64,000 nucleotides of DNA, from positions 1,178,001 through 1,242,000 of the forward strand of contig NZ_JBFRYB010000001.1 in NCBI RefSeq assembly GCF_040892595.1. The letters run 5' to 3'. The position numbers and the translations under genes were made by a program. Shown here in pieces: positions 1 through 10,330 of this stretch. Every line of letters starts with the position of its first letter. Within the stretch, counting starts at the first letter, position 1. The notes below the pieces were generated by a model that was given only the letters and a program-made list of their open reading frames with translations, was not told where the DNA came from and did not search any database. This DNA comes from Zhongshania sp. R06B22. Its GTDB lineage: Bacteria > Pseudomonadota > Gammaproteobacteria > Pseudomonadales > Spongiibacteraceae.

Positions 1-789
1 CAGTTTGCGGATGGCTTCGCGACCCTTGCTGCTGCGATTCCAGAGGAAAATCTCGCAGGTGTGGTGGCGGCGGTTGGTGAGTCTGGTAATGCGCTGTTGG
101 AAGTGGCGGACTCCCTATTAACTGGCCTGCAGGGTGCGGCAACTGAGCAGAACCCAGAATTGGCTCTAGCCGGCGGTGAGCGTGCGGCGCAAGCGCTGTT
201 GTACGCATTGCAAAGTTTGCAGAGCGCAATACCGGCTACTGGTGATGAAGGCCTACCCGCACCGTTTGATCAGCTCAGTGCCGCGCTGGAGCAGTTTAGC
301 GGCGAGGCGGGTAGCGAAGATGATGCGGCGAGCGCCGACTTGCGAGGTCTGACTGACCCATTGAGTAATTTGGCCGCCAACATCCAAGGTATTGTCGACA
401 GTATCGAAGAGGAAGGCGGCAGTGTGCCGGTGGTAGGTGGCGCCTTGAGTTTGCTGTCAGAATTACTGTTTGACGTGACCCGCGTTATCGACGCAGTGGG
501 CAATGTCAGCACTAGTGAAGTCGGTCAAGTGCTGGTGTCTACCACCGACGATTTGCTGGCTAATTTGCTGCTTAAGGTTATTCCAATAGAGCAATTTGCC
601 CCCGCCGAGATTAGCGATGCCATTGGCCTGGGTCCTAAATTTATCAGCACCGGCTTGCTTGTAGTGGTGCGTGAAGTGACTTATGACCTCGATACCCTAG
701 TGCTGCCACCGTTGCTGCAAGGCCTGAGTGTATTGCCCCTGTCTGCTTTAGATAGTTTATTTGAGGGCTTGGCTGGGATTGGTGGTTAA
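1..789 (+). CDS. Unrecognised acidic alanine/leucine-rich protein, 3' part only
   Basis: The reading frame is open from the first base of the window, so the start lies outside; about 262 residues are visible, ending in TAA. The visible part is low in complexity, rich in Ala, Leu, Gly, Asp and Glu, has no cysteine, and reads as a series of amphipathic helical stretches separated by Gly/Pro/Ser turns. A hydrophobic Leu/Val-rich stretch lies near the C-terminus (DTLVLPPLLQGLSVLP). I recognise no domain. The strand is opposite to the following holA-lptE-leuS operon, and no nadD or proA neighbour is seen on this side of holA. A surface or cell-envelope protein is possible but only a guess. Confidence 0.7.
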   Translation, partial: QFADGFATLAAAIPEENLAGVVAAVGESGNALLEVADSLLTGLQGAATEQNPELALAGGERAAQALLYALQSLQSAIPATGDEGLPAPFDQLSAALEQFSGEAGSEDDAASADLRGLTDPLSNLAANIQGIVDSIEEEGGSVPVVGGALSLLSELLFDVTRVIDAVGNVSTSEVGQVLVSTTDDLLANLLLKVIPIEQFAPAEISDAIGLGPKFISTGLLVVVREVTYDLDTLVLPPLLQGLSVLPLSALDSLFEGLAGIGG

Positions 790-903
790 ACTCATATTGT
801 TGACGCCCTTTGCTTTGCTTGCGGGGCGTCGAATTCAAGATTCAGATTCTGAATCCATTCCAGTTTTTTGATGACGGTAAATGCTGACTGAGTTTGCTAA
901 GGA

Positions 904-1925
904 TTAAGCGAGCTCGGAGAGTTGCTGGCCGGCTAAGAGTGCGACCAAATTAGCGAATAGCACACTGCCGTTTTCCTTGCTCTGGCCTTTTTGCGCGGCA
1001 TCTATGCGGGTGGCGAGCTGCAGAAGTTTGCCGAGTTGAACGCTTTTTAAGCGGCGCAGCGCATTTTTGTAGAGTGTTTTGCGTTTGTCCCATACCCGGG
1101 CGCCATCTAAAACTCGGTCTACACCGCCGCCCTGTTCCAATTGCTGCGCGCATTGGTAGAGGGTGCGAATTTCTCGGGTGATGGCACCTAACATGGCGAT
1201 GTCTTCGCCGCCCTCGGCCTGCAGGCTATTTAGCATTTGCAGGGCATTGCCGGCATTGCCTGCCAGTGCGGTATCAATTAGCTTAAATACGTCATAGCGA
1301 GCGCTACTGGCGACGGCATTGGCGACAATGTCGGCGGTGATGGTTTTTTCACCGGCTAAAATTTTGAGTTTAGAAATTTCTTGGTCGGCGGCGAGTAGAT
1401 TACCCTCAACTCGGTCTGCCAAGAGCTGTACTGCGTCGTTATCGGCATTCAGACCAATATTGCGCATGCGCTGCATGATCCAGTTATTCAGATGTTGGCG
1501 ATCAATCGGCCAGACTTGAATAACGGCGCCAGCGCTGTCCAGCGCTTTCACCCACTTGCTGTTCATGCTGCGGCTGTCGAGCTTGCCACAGCTAACTAAT
1601 AAGATGTTGCTGCCGTCGGCGCGCTGCAGATATTCCTGTAGTGCCGCCGACGTTTTTTGATCCATTTTGCTGCCGCCAAGGCGGAGTTCAATAAGCTTGC
1701 GCTCGCCGAATAATGACATCGACTGGCCGGCGTCTAGCAATTGGCCCCAGTCAAAGCTGCGATCAACATTGAGGACTTCGCGCTCGCTAATACCTTCTTT
1801 TCGGCAGTGCTGGCGAATGGTGTCGCAACATTCCTGGGTAATAAGCAGTTCGTCGCCACACACTAAGTAGGCAGTCAGTAACTGCTTGCTGAGTTGTCCG
1901 GCGAGTTGTTCTGACCTTATCCGCA

Positions 1926-1926
<1 letters not shown>
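904..1926 (-). CDS. holA: DNA polymerase III subunit delta
   Basis: This is the delta subunit of the clamp-loader complex, which opens the beta sliding clamp during replication. The 340-residue length matches the family (E. coli 343). The N-terminal AAA-like fold is apparent in segments such as YLVCGDELLITQE near residue 20, and the C-terminal helical collar part includes the RRLKSVQLGKLL segment. The ATG overlaps the lptE stop codon by one base (TAATG), which indicates translational coupling. It is the last gene of the leuS-lptE-holA operon, an order shared with other Gammaproteobacteria. Confidence 0.96.
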
Positions 1927-4950
<3,024 letters not shown>

Positions 4951-5053
4951 GCTAAGAGGTCTATGAATAAGTGTCTATTTTTGCCCTCGCGGCGGGAGCT
5001 GTGGGCGTTTGCTTAAAACTACGCTCCGCAAGGGGCGGTATTCTTTAGTATTT

Positions 5054-5200
5054 CGTCATACTAGGCTGGATCGGGTATCCATGTGAGCGCGGCGAATGTC
5101 TTTGGTTTTAGCGGAGTACGCCGCGGTGACAAGTCTGCGGTCTATGGATCCTCAATCGAGTTGAGGATGACAGAATAAAGTGGATCGCAAGCAAGACCAC
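5054..5200 (+). repeat. Partial repeat head and small palindrome
   Basis: Positions 5054-5098 repeat the head seen at 5201 and 5600 (a GTCATAC start, then GATCGGGTAT, then CATGTGAGCG and GCGAATG). This copy is not followed by the long body of the other two. It is followed instead by a short palindrome, CCTCAATCGAGTTGAGG, around 5149-5165. No gene is supported here. The stretch 4951-5053 shows nothing else I can name. Confidence 0.6.
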
Positions 5201-5560
5201 CGTCATACCCGACCCCGATCGGGTATTCATGTGAGCGAAGCGAATGCCGTTGTTTTGATGCTCGCTAATTGAAATGTTTTGGAGATTTACTGTAAGCCTT
5301 GGTTTCGCCCTCGCTGGGCGACTAACTTTCTTTTTGCTTGGCCCAAAAATAAAGTAAGCAAAGAAAAAGGGCACCCTGCATCACCGTCGATGGCAAAAAA
5401 CGCCATCGATTCCCTCCGCGCTTCGCAAGCAACGGCGCGGGCAGCGTGCCCCGGAAAAAACTCGCCTCCGGCTCAAACAGTTTCCCGCTTAATCCGTTGC
5501 TTGCTGCAGTGCTCAGCGGTGCTGAAGGGACATTGGCGCGGGTTTCTATAGTTTTGGTAA
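5201..5560 (+). repeat. Structured intergenic repeat, direct copy A
   Basis: This is a unit of about 350 bases. The head begins CGTCATACCCGACCCCGATC at 5201. The body contains GGTTTCGCCCTCGCTGGGCG (5298-5317), a near-palindrome CTTTCTTTTT/AAAAATAAAG, the hairpin GATGGC-loop-GCCATC, and the segment CTCGCCTCCGGCTCAAACAG, ending near GGGACATTGGCG. It matches copy B closely over its whole length, with the two heads about 397 bases apart. Translations of it in several frames give open frames, but these are by-products of the repeat and not genes. Confidence 0.85.
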
Positions 5561-5596
5561 TAACTACATTGTTCGTGACGATGAGTATTCTTGGTG

Positions 5597-5945
5597 TCTT
5601 GTCATACCCGACTCCGATCGGGTATCCATGTGAGCGCAGCGAATGCCGTTGTCTCGATATCTGATCATCGGAATGTTTTTTGCGCCGACTGCAAGCCTTG
5701 GTTTCGCCCTCGCTGGGCGACTCACTTTCTTTTTGCTTGCCCAAAAAGAAAGTAAGCAAAGAAAAAAGGCACCCTACATCACCGTCGATGGCAAAAAGCG
5801 CCATCGATTCTGTCCGCGCTTCGCAAGTAACGGCGCGGGCAGCGTGCCCCGGAAAAAACTCGCCTCCGGCTCAAACAGTTTCCCGCTTAACCTGTTACTT
5901 GCTGCAGTGCTCAGCGGCGCTGAAGGGACATTGGCGTAAGCTGCA
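5597..5945 (+). repeat. Structured intergenic repeat, direct copy B
   Basis: This copy repeats A in order and orientation: head at 5600-5650, then GGTTTCGCCCTCGCTGGGCG, then a perfect 10-base stem CTTTCTTTTT/AAAAAGAAAG, then an 8-base stem TCGATGGC/GCCATCGA, then CTCGCCTCCGGCTCAAACAG and GGGACATTGGCG. Where A and B differ, B forms the better stems. I recall very similar sequence scattered through many gammaproteobacterial genomes, where it gives spurious hypothetical proteins; that is memory and not a search result. Confidence 0.85.
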
Positions 5946-6054
5946 AGTTTCTTAGCAAAACTACAAATTTTTCTGATGCCAGAATAAGGCACCGCTCGCA
6001 GTCCCGCTTTTGAACTCACCGAGCATCGCAGAAATTCAATGGGATGTTTTTAGC

Positions 6055-6272
6055 GAGGACTGTCTGAGCCGAAGGCGAGTTCCGCAGCGTTCCCATTGGA
6101 TTTTTGCGAGGAGAGGGTACCCGAAGGGTGAGTGATAGCGGGCGAATTTCTTGCTTACTTCTTTTTTCGTAAAAAGACAATTCGCTTTTTAATTGATCGC
6201 CGCTTTTTGGCGACCCGTAGGGTGAGGCACCTAGTGCCGAATAACTAAGTCGCCCAGGGAGGGCGAAAAAAG
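6055..6272 (-). repeat. Structured intergenic repeat, decayed inverted copy C
   Basis: Read on the minus strand this stretch has the landmarks of copies A and B in the same order: TTCGCCCTCCCTGGGCGAC (near 6250-6268), a T-rich/A-rich stem next to AAGTAAGC, then CTCGCCTTCGGCTCAGACAG (near 6058-6077). Between the landmarks it has diverged strongly. It is therefore an inverted and degenerate relative of A and B. Its outer end abuts the truncated GrpB-like reading frame. Confidence 0.6.
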
Positions 6273-6434
6273 GTCAATTAATATATCAATTACTGGTTTA
6301 GCTGCAAGGCCATATATTGTCTTGCTGCCAATATGGTGAACCCATAAATTCTTTATAGGCAAACTTGAGACTAACAATTGTTTTTCAATCATAAAATAGA
6401 TGGGGCCATTCATTTTCACAGTTAACAACTTCAA
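6231..6434 (-). pseudogene. Truncated GrpB-family (UPF0157) gene fragment
   Basis: A 67-codon frame contains HHIGSKTIYGLAAKPVIDIL, which matches the hallmark of the GrpB family (HIGSTxxxGLxAKPIIDI in typical members). GrpB-like proteins are usually about 170-190 residues and belong to the nucleotidyltransferase-like fold. Here similarity stops right after IDILID, and the last dozen codons are read from inverted repeat copy C (SPSLGD, the same peptide the repeat encodes elsewhere). The frame opens with a TTG with no clear ribosome site, and an N-terminal part also seems to be missing. I read it as a gene remnant cut by, or recombined with, the repeat. Confidence 0.65.
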
Positions 6435-6484
6435 TTCTTCACATTTACTCTGCTCTGCTTCTAGTTAGCAACTGCGCGTACTTG

Positions 6485-7162
6485 TTAACTTTTGTTTTCG
6501 AAATGGTTACTTAGTTCTTCGATTAAGCTGGCACATCCATTGTATTGTTTTTCAAATAGTAGAAGCGCCATAAAAAACGGGACTAGTCCGAATTCTGGCG
6601 GTGGTTGTATTTTCTCGACCCCTAAATCTAACCATATATTAGTTTGATCAACTGTCCCGAAAGAGGCGAGGGTGCCATGGTAATTGGGGTGCGCATACTC
6701 GCAGAGCAATTTATACATTGTGCCAAAATTGGAAAAATCTTTGCTTACATGTTTAATGCAGGTCAGTACATTGATAGCAGGTAATTTCGCACTTTGGTCT
6801 CGTCCACCCGAGACGGCCTTCATTAAAAAATCATCGAGCTGATCAATGTCTTTATTCTCTAGGTATTCCTCCAGCTTTTTTCGAAGCATAAAACATAAAG
6901 CACTTGTTTCTAATGCTGACCTCATCAAAATATATGCTGGCACTCTTCGATTTTGGTCATATAGCTCGATCGCAGATACAGAAATAGATGTAATTCGGTG
7001 GTACAAAAGCTCTTTTAGCGAGAGCGCTTTGAATGGGATTTTTGATTTCAGCGTCAATCCAGCCGGGTCAACACGAGTTGGCAAAGAGCTTTCAAATCGT
7101 CTCAATAACTCTTGTATATCACGTCGTATTGAGTCTTCGTTTATTTCTTTGAGTGATGGCAT
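6485..7162 (-). CDS. Helical accessory protein, DUF5677-like
   Basis: The protein has 225 residues, is probably all-helical, and has no signal peptide. Segments such as YILMRSALETSALCFML (around residues 76-92) and YKLLCEYAHPNYHGTL (around 146-161) resemble DUF5677-type proteins, which have a paired-helix fold somewhat like HEPN domains. No HEPN ribonuclease R-x4-6-H motif is visible, so nuclease activity should not be assumed. The gene is AT-rich compared with its core neighbours. It lies 98 bases downstream of the ParA-type gene on the same strand and has no clear Shine-Dalgarno site. The family call is tentative; the function is unknown. Confidence 0.75.
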   Translation of the reverse strand: MPSLKEINEDSIRRDIQELLRRFESSLPTRVDPAGLTLKSKIPFKALSLKELLYHRITSISVSAIELYDQNRRVPAYILMRSALETSALCFMLRKKLEEYLENKDIDQLDDFLMKAVSGGRDQSAKLPAINVLTCIKHVSKDFSNFGTMYKLLCEYAHPNYHGTLASFGTVDQTNIWLDLGVEKIQPPPEFGLVPFFMALLLFEKQYNGCASLIEELSNHFENKS

Positions 7163-7260
7163 AGTTAATTAAACGCCTTACACTCGGCCAGACGAAGCCG
7201 TAGGTTTTGTTGTCCCAGCCGCAGCGCGGTCGGATTGCCTGGCCTTGTATGTTCCGCTGA
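7163..7260. other. GC-rich inverted-repeat spacer between two accessory genes
   Basis: This spacer is clearly more GC-rich than the genes on either side. It contains imperfect inverted arms, GGCCAG near 7187 and CTGGCC near 7240, extended outward by partial matches (TTACACTC against TTGTATG). In between lies a small CCGCAGCGCGG palindrome. It begins right after the ParA stop codon. Its layout recalls an integron attC site, but the core sites do not match RYYYAAC/GTTRRRY. Confidence 0.4.
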
Positions 7261-8313
7261 TTAAAGTTTTGATACTAAAGACTCAATTGTTTCTTTGCAT
7301 TTATCACGCTGCTCTTTGGCAACCTGTATTTTTTCTCCATACACTTCGTAGGTATGCTGATCCATTTTACTGAGAGGCAAACCTTGGTTTGCGGCTACCA
7401 CGCCAGCGCTATTGAAGTCCCTTAACTCGACGCTATATGCTGCCTCAAAATCACTCACATTGTTAATTTCAACACTTGAAGTTTCAAATTTGTCAGGATT
7501 ATTTTTAAACTCAGTGTACATTTTTTGAATTGCTTCATTTGACAGCGCCTTAAATGCATGTGCGGCTCCCTTTTTTTGCGTGAATCTATTACCGAGCAAA
7601 AATGAAATCTTAGGTAATTCAAGGTTATGACTTTTTGCCTTAGAGGCAAATGTGTACTTACCATATACGGGATGACTTACAGATGTACCCCAAATAAGAT
7701 TGAACAACCCTGTTATTGCAAAAATTGAAGAATCGTCTGCGTTTATGGGGACTAGTAATTTATCACCACCCACTATCGCTAATTGGGTGTAAATTGCAAA
7801 GCTAGGATTTGTATCAATAAAGTAGGTGCAAGGTCTTTCAGTATTAATTCTCTTTTTAGTCAATTCTCGAATTATAGAGTGAATTTTTATCCACGGATTG
7901 TCTGAGGCAGATAATGGGGTGGCCTCCGCCCGCTCAGAAAGTAGTGGTGCGATAAGCTCCAGATTACCATCCCCAGAAATCAGATATAAATTGTCGCTAA
8001 CATTACCGTTTACATCACTCAATTTAGTGATGAATTTATTTACATCCGCATCCCCGTTAAGGGTTGCCTCTGTAATGTAACCAACAATGCTTTGTGGTTC
8101 ATACTTCGATATCAACTCCTGGAGTTTCGCTTCACTAGGTTTGCCCCCTCCCATCAACATTGAAGATGAATTTGCCTGTGGGCACATATCCACAACAATT
8201 ACATCACGATCCAAATTCTTTTCTGCATATACTGATGCCACATGAAAAGTGATAGTACTTTTCCCGACACCTCCTTTATTGTTCCACATTACATAACTTT
8301 TATTCACTTCCAT
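7261..8313 (-). CDS. Orphan ParA-family ATPase
   Basis: This is a P-loop ATPase of the ParA/MinD/Soj type. The deviant Walker A KGGVGKST is at residues 13-20 with the signature lysine Lys13, and Walker A' is VVDMCPQAN around residues 40-48 (Asp42). At 350 residues it is longer than plasmid ParA because of extra segments after residue 60. No ParB, CheW, flagellar or plasmid partition gene is nearby, so a chromosome or plasmid partition role is not supported. A good Shine-Dalgarno site (GAGG, 7 bases before the ATG) is present. The gene is AT-rich and sits with the DUF5677-like gene in the island between leuS and lnt, which suggests horizontal acquisition and a mobile or defence-type accessory function. 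Confidence 0.9.
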   Translation of the reverse strand: MEVNKSYVMWNNKGGVGKSTITFHVASVYAEKNLDRDVIVVDMCPQANSSSMLMGGGKPSEAKLQELISKYEPQSIVGYITEATLNGDADVNKFITKLSDVNGNVSDNLYLISGDGNLELIAPLLSERAEATPLSASDNPWIKIHSIIRELTKKRINTERPCTYFIDTNPSFAIYTQLAIVGGDKLLVPINADDSSIFAITGLFNLIWGTSVSHPVYGKYTFASKAKSHNLELPKISFLLGNRFTQKKGAAHAFKALSNEAIQKMYTEFKNNPDKFETSSVEINNVSDFEAAYSVELRDFNSAGVVAANQGLPLSKMDQHTYEVYGEKIQVAKEQRDKCKETIESLVSKL

Positions 8314-8759
8314 TGCTTATCCTCGCTTTTGTGATAATTGGCTCAATCTAACTTGGTAACATAACAGTATCTATGGACTCGCGCCTTTTATCACTCTGCC
8401 CCCTTATCAAAGCAGAGACTTTAGTGAGCGTTAAAAAAATTAGGGGAATTCAATGAGATGGCTGCATCACTATTAATGAGCACCGGTCAAACGACGACTA
8501 ATTCCCTGTATTTCTACCAGATATTCCCTGCTCCTGATCATAGCGCGATTTCAATGAGTTATGTAAGTCGTCAGGGAGATAGTGGGAATGGCGCTACTGT
8601 TCACCGCGCCGTAAGACACAGAGATAACAAAATATGAGAATGTATAAGCAGTGAATTTCTGGCGAAATTGGCGTGTTGAGACACGTATATAGCCAATTTT
8701 ATTAACTGCTTAAGTTGATGATTCGAAATTCAGCGACTCATTGGCACTATTCGCCTTGA
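8314..8759. other. Gene-free stretch with a nested inverted repeat
   Basis: No reading frame here is convincing. The part near the ParA gene holds its ribosome site. At 8645-8712 there is a nested inverted repeat of 68 bases: outer arms TAAGCAGT/ACTGCTTA, inner arms AAATTGGC/GCCAATTT and a GTGT/ACAC tip. Around 8500-8545 there are two direct ATTCCCTG words (ATTCCCTGTATTTC and ATATTCCCTGCTCC). The stretch marks the boundary of the accessory island on the lnt side. Confidence 0.55.
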
Positions 8760-10247
8760 TCAGGCCGGACTCGACCGGCGTCTAAATCCTGCGCATAGCA
8801 CCAATCCGATACACAGAAGAATTATCGGCGTTGAGCCGTAACGCGTGAACGGTGTGGTGCCGCTGCGGGCGTGTACTAGGCCTTTTAGGTTGGTGGCGGT
8901 GAACGAGGGAATGCGAGTGCGGATATTGCCGCGATGATCGACCAGTGCGGTGATGCCGGTGCTAGTGACACGAATTAGCTCGCGGCCATTTTCCAGCGCG
9001 CGCATTTGCGCCATTTGCATATGCTGGTCCGGGCCGATTGAGTGACCGAACCAGGCGTCGTTACTGATGGTGAATAGCAGATCGGAATCGCGTGCGCTGC
9101 GGGCAACGAGGTCGGGGTAGGCTACTTCGTAGCAAATTGATGGCGCTAGCTGCCAGCCTTTCACTTGCAGGTGCCCCTGATCTGGGCCGCCACGGGAAAA
9201 GCTCGACATTGGCAGGTCAAAGAATTTAATCAGACCACGAATGTAATGGGCCAAGGGCACATACTCGCCAAAAGGAACCAAGCGTTGCTTGTGATATATG
9301 CCTTCGCCGCCGCTGATAACCATTACTGAGTTGTACATGTCGTCGTCAGATTTGGTGGGAACGCCAGTGATAAGGGCGCTGTTGTTGGCCGCTGCGCGTT
9401 CGGCAATATAATCAAAAAAAGATGTGACGTTGTGATAGAGCGCAGGGATGGCGGCTTCTGGCCAGATCACTAGATCGGAGTCTGCCCACAATTGCTCAGA
9501 GGCCAGATCGTAGAGTTCAAGTGTCGCCCAGTACTGTTCGTAGGCCCATTTTCTTTCTTGCGAGATATTGGATTGCACCGCGCCAATACGCAGCGGTGGT
9601 TTGGCGTCGGCTGTGGTCCATTCATGTTGCTGCAGAGAATAGCCCAAGCCAAATAAAGCGATGCAGCCGGCCAGAGTGGCATAGCCTTGACGTTTTATTG
9701 ATGGGCTGGCGGTGATGCAGTGGGCAAGCGCTGCGCCGCTTAATGCCACCCAAAAGCTCAGTCCGTAAACACCGATGATGGGCGACCATCCGGCCATGGC
9801 GGTGTGCAGATGTCCATAACCGAGGTAGAGCCAGGGAAAGCCGGTTAATACCCAACCACGCAGCCATTCTGATAATACCCACATGGCGGCAAAGCCCAGG
9901 GTCTTGCCCGCAATACCATCGCGAATCCAACGACAGTAGCAGTAGCCGAAGAGCGCGGGTACCAAGCCCAGACCGATACAAAATACAGCGGTCATGGGGA
10001 TGGCAAGTACCGCGGGGGTTTCGCCGAAATCGTGCATGGCGACATAAACCCAGGACACGCCGGTGGCAAAGCTGGCGCTGCCAAAACACCAGCTAAGCAT
10101 AAAGCCCTGTTTTGCTGAGGCGGTGTTCATACTGGCGGCGAGGGTGGCCATGGCAATAATGGCTAGCCACCACAAGTCAAAGGGGGCGAGTGAAAGGGTA
10201 AGGCTAGCGCCGGCGACTGCAACAAATAGGTAGGGACTGATTTTCAC
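8760..10247 (-). CDS. lnt: Apolipoprotein N-acyltransferase
   Basis: This inner-membrane enzyme adds the third acyl chain to the N-terminal cysteine of lipoproteins. The N-terminal half (to about residue 200) holds several membrane segments, and the second half is the nitrilase-like domain. The catalytic triad is visible as Glu264 (WPEAAIP), Lys320 (YHKQRLVPFGE) and Cys372 (SICYEVAYP), spaced as in the family. The start is GTG. It normally lies next to corC, but here an FMN-dependent glutamate-synthase-like gene lies between them. Confidence 0.96.
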   Translation of the reverse strand: MKISPYLFVAVAGASLTLSLAPFDLWWLAIIAMATLAASMNTASAKQGFMLSWCFGSASFATGVSWVYVAMHDFGETPAVLAIPMTAVFCIGLGLVPALFGYCYCRWIRDGIAGKTLGFAAMWVLSEWLRGWVLTGFPWLYLGYGHLHTAMAGWSPIIGVYGLSFWVALSGAALAHCITASPSIKRQGYATLAGCIALFGLGYSLQQHEWTTADAKPPLRIGAVQSNISQERKWAYEQYWATLELYDLASEQLWADSDLVIWPEAAIPALYHNVTSFFDYIAERAAANNSALITGVPTKSDDDMYNSVMVISGGEGIYHKQRLVPFGEYVPLAHYIRGLIKFFDLPMSSFSRGGPDQGHLQVKGWQLAPSICYEVAYPDLVARSARDSDLLFTISNDAWFGHSIGPDQHMQMAQMRALENGRELIRVTSTGITALVDHRGNIRTRIPSFTATNLKGLVHARSGTTPFTRYGSTPIILLCIGLVLCAGFRRRSSPA

Positions 10248-10330
10248 AGGGCGTTGATCCGGCCATTCAAGATTTTATGGAGGCCTAGTGTATCGACGCT
10301 CCGGGCTTGGGGCTAGCGCAAAACCATGAA

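Noticed and set aside
5108-6019. Several 70-160 codon reading frames on both strands in the leuS-lnt gap
   Set aside because: They are readings of the repeat copies A and B in different frames, repeat the same peptides (SPSLGD, KEKGHP, PGKNSPPAQT) and lack ribosome sites.
7163-7260. Canonical integron attC site
   Set aside because: Core sites do not match the consensus and no integrase gene is in the window; kept only as an attC-like palindrome.
7261-8313. Plasmid or chromosome partition (parA of a parAB system)
   Set aside because: No parB-like gene or parS-like repeat is adjacent, and the ATPase has extra segments not seen in standard ParA.
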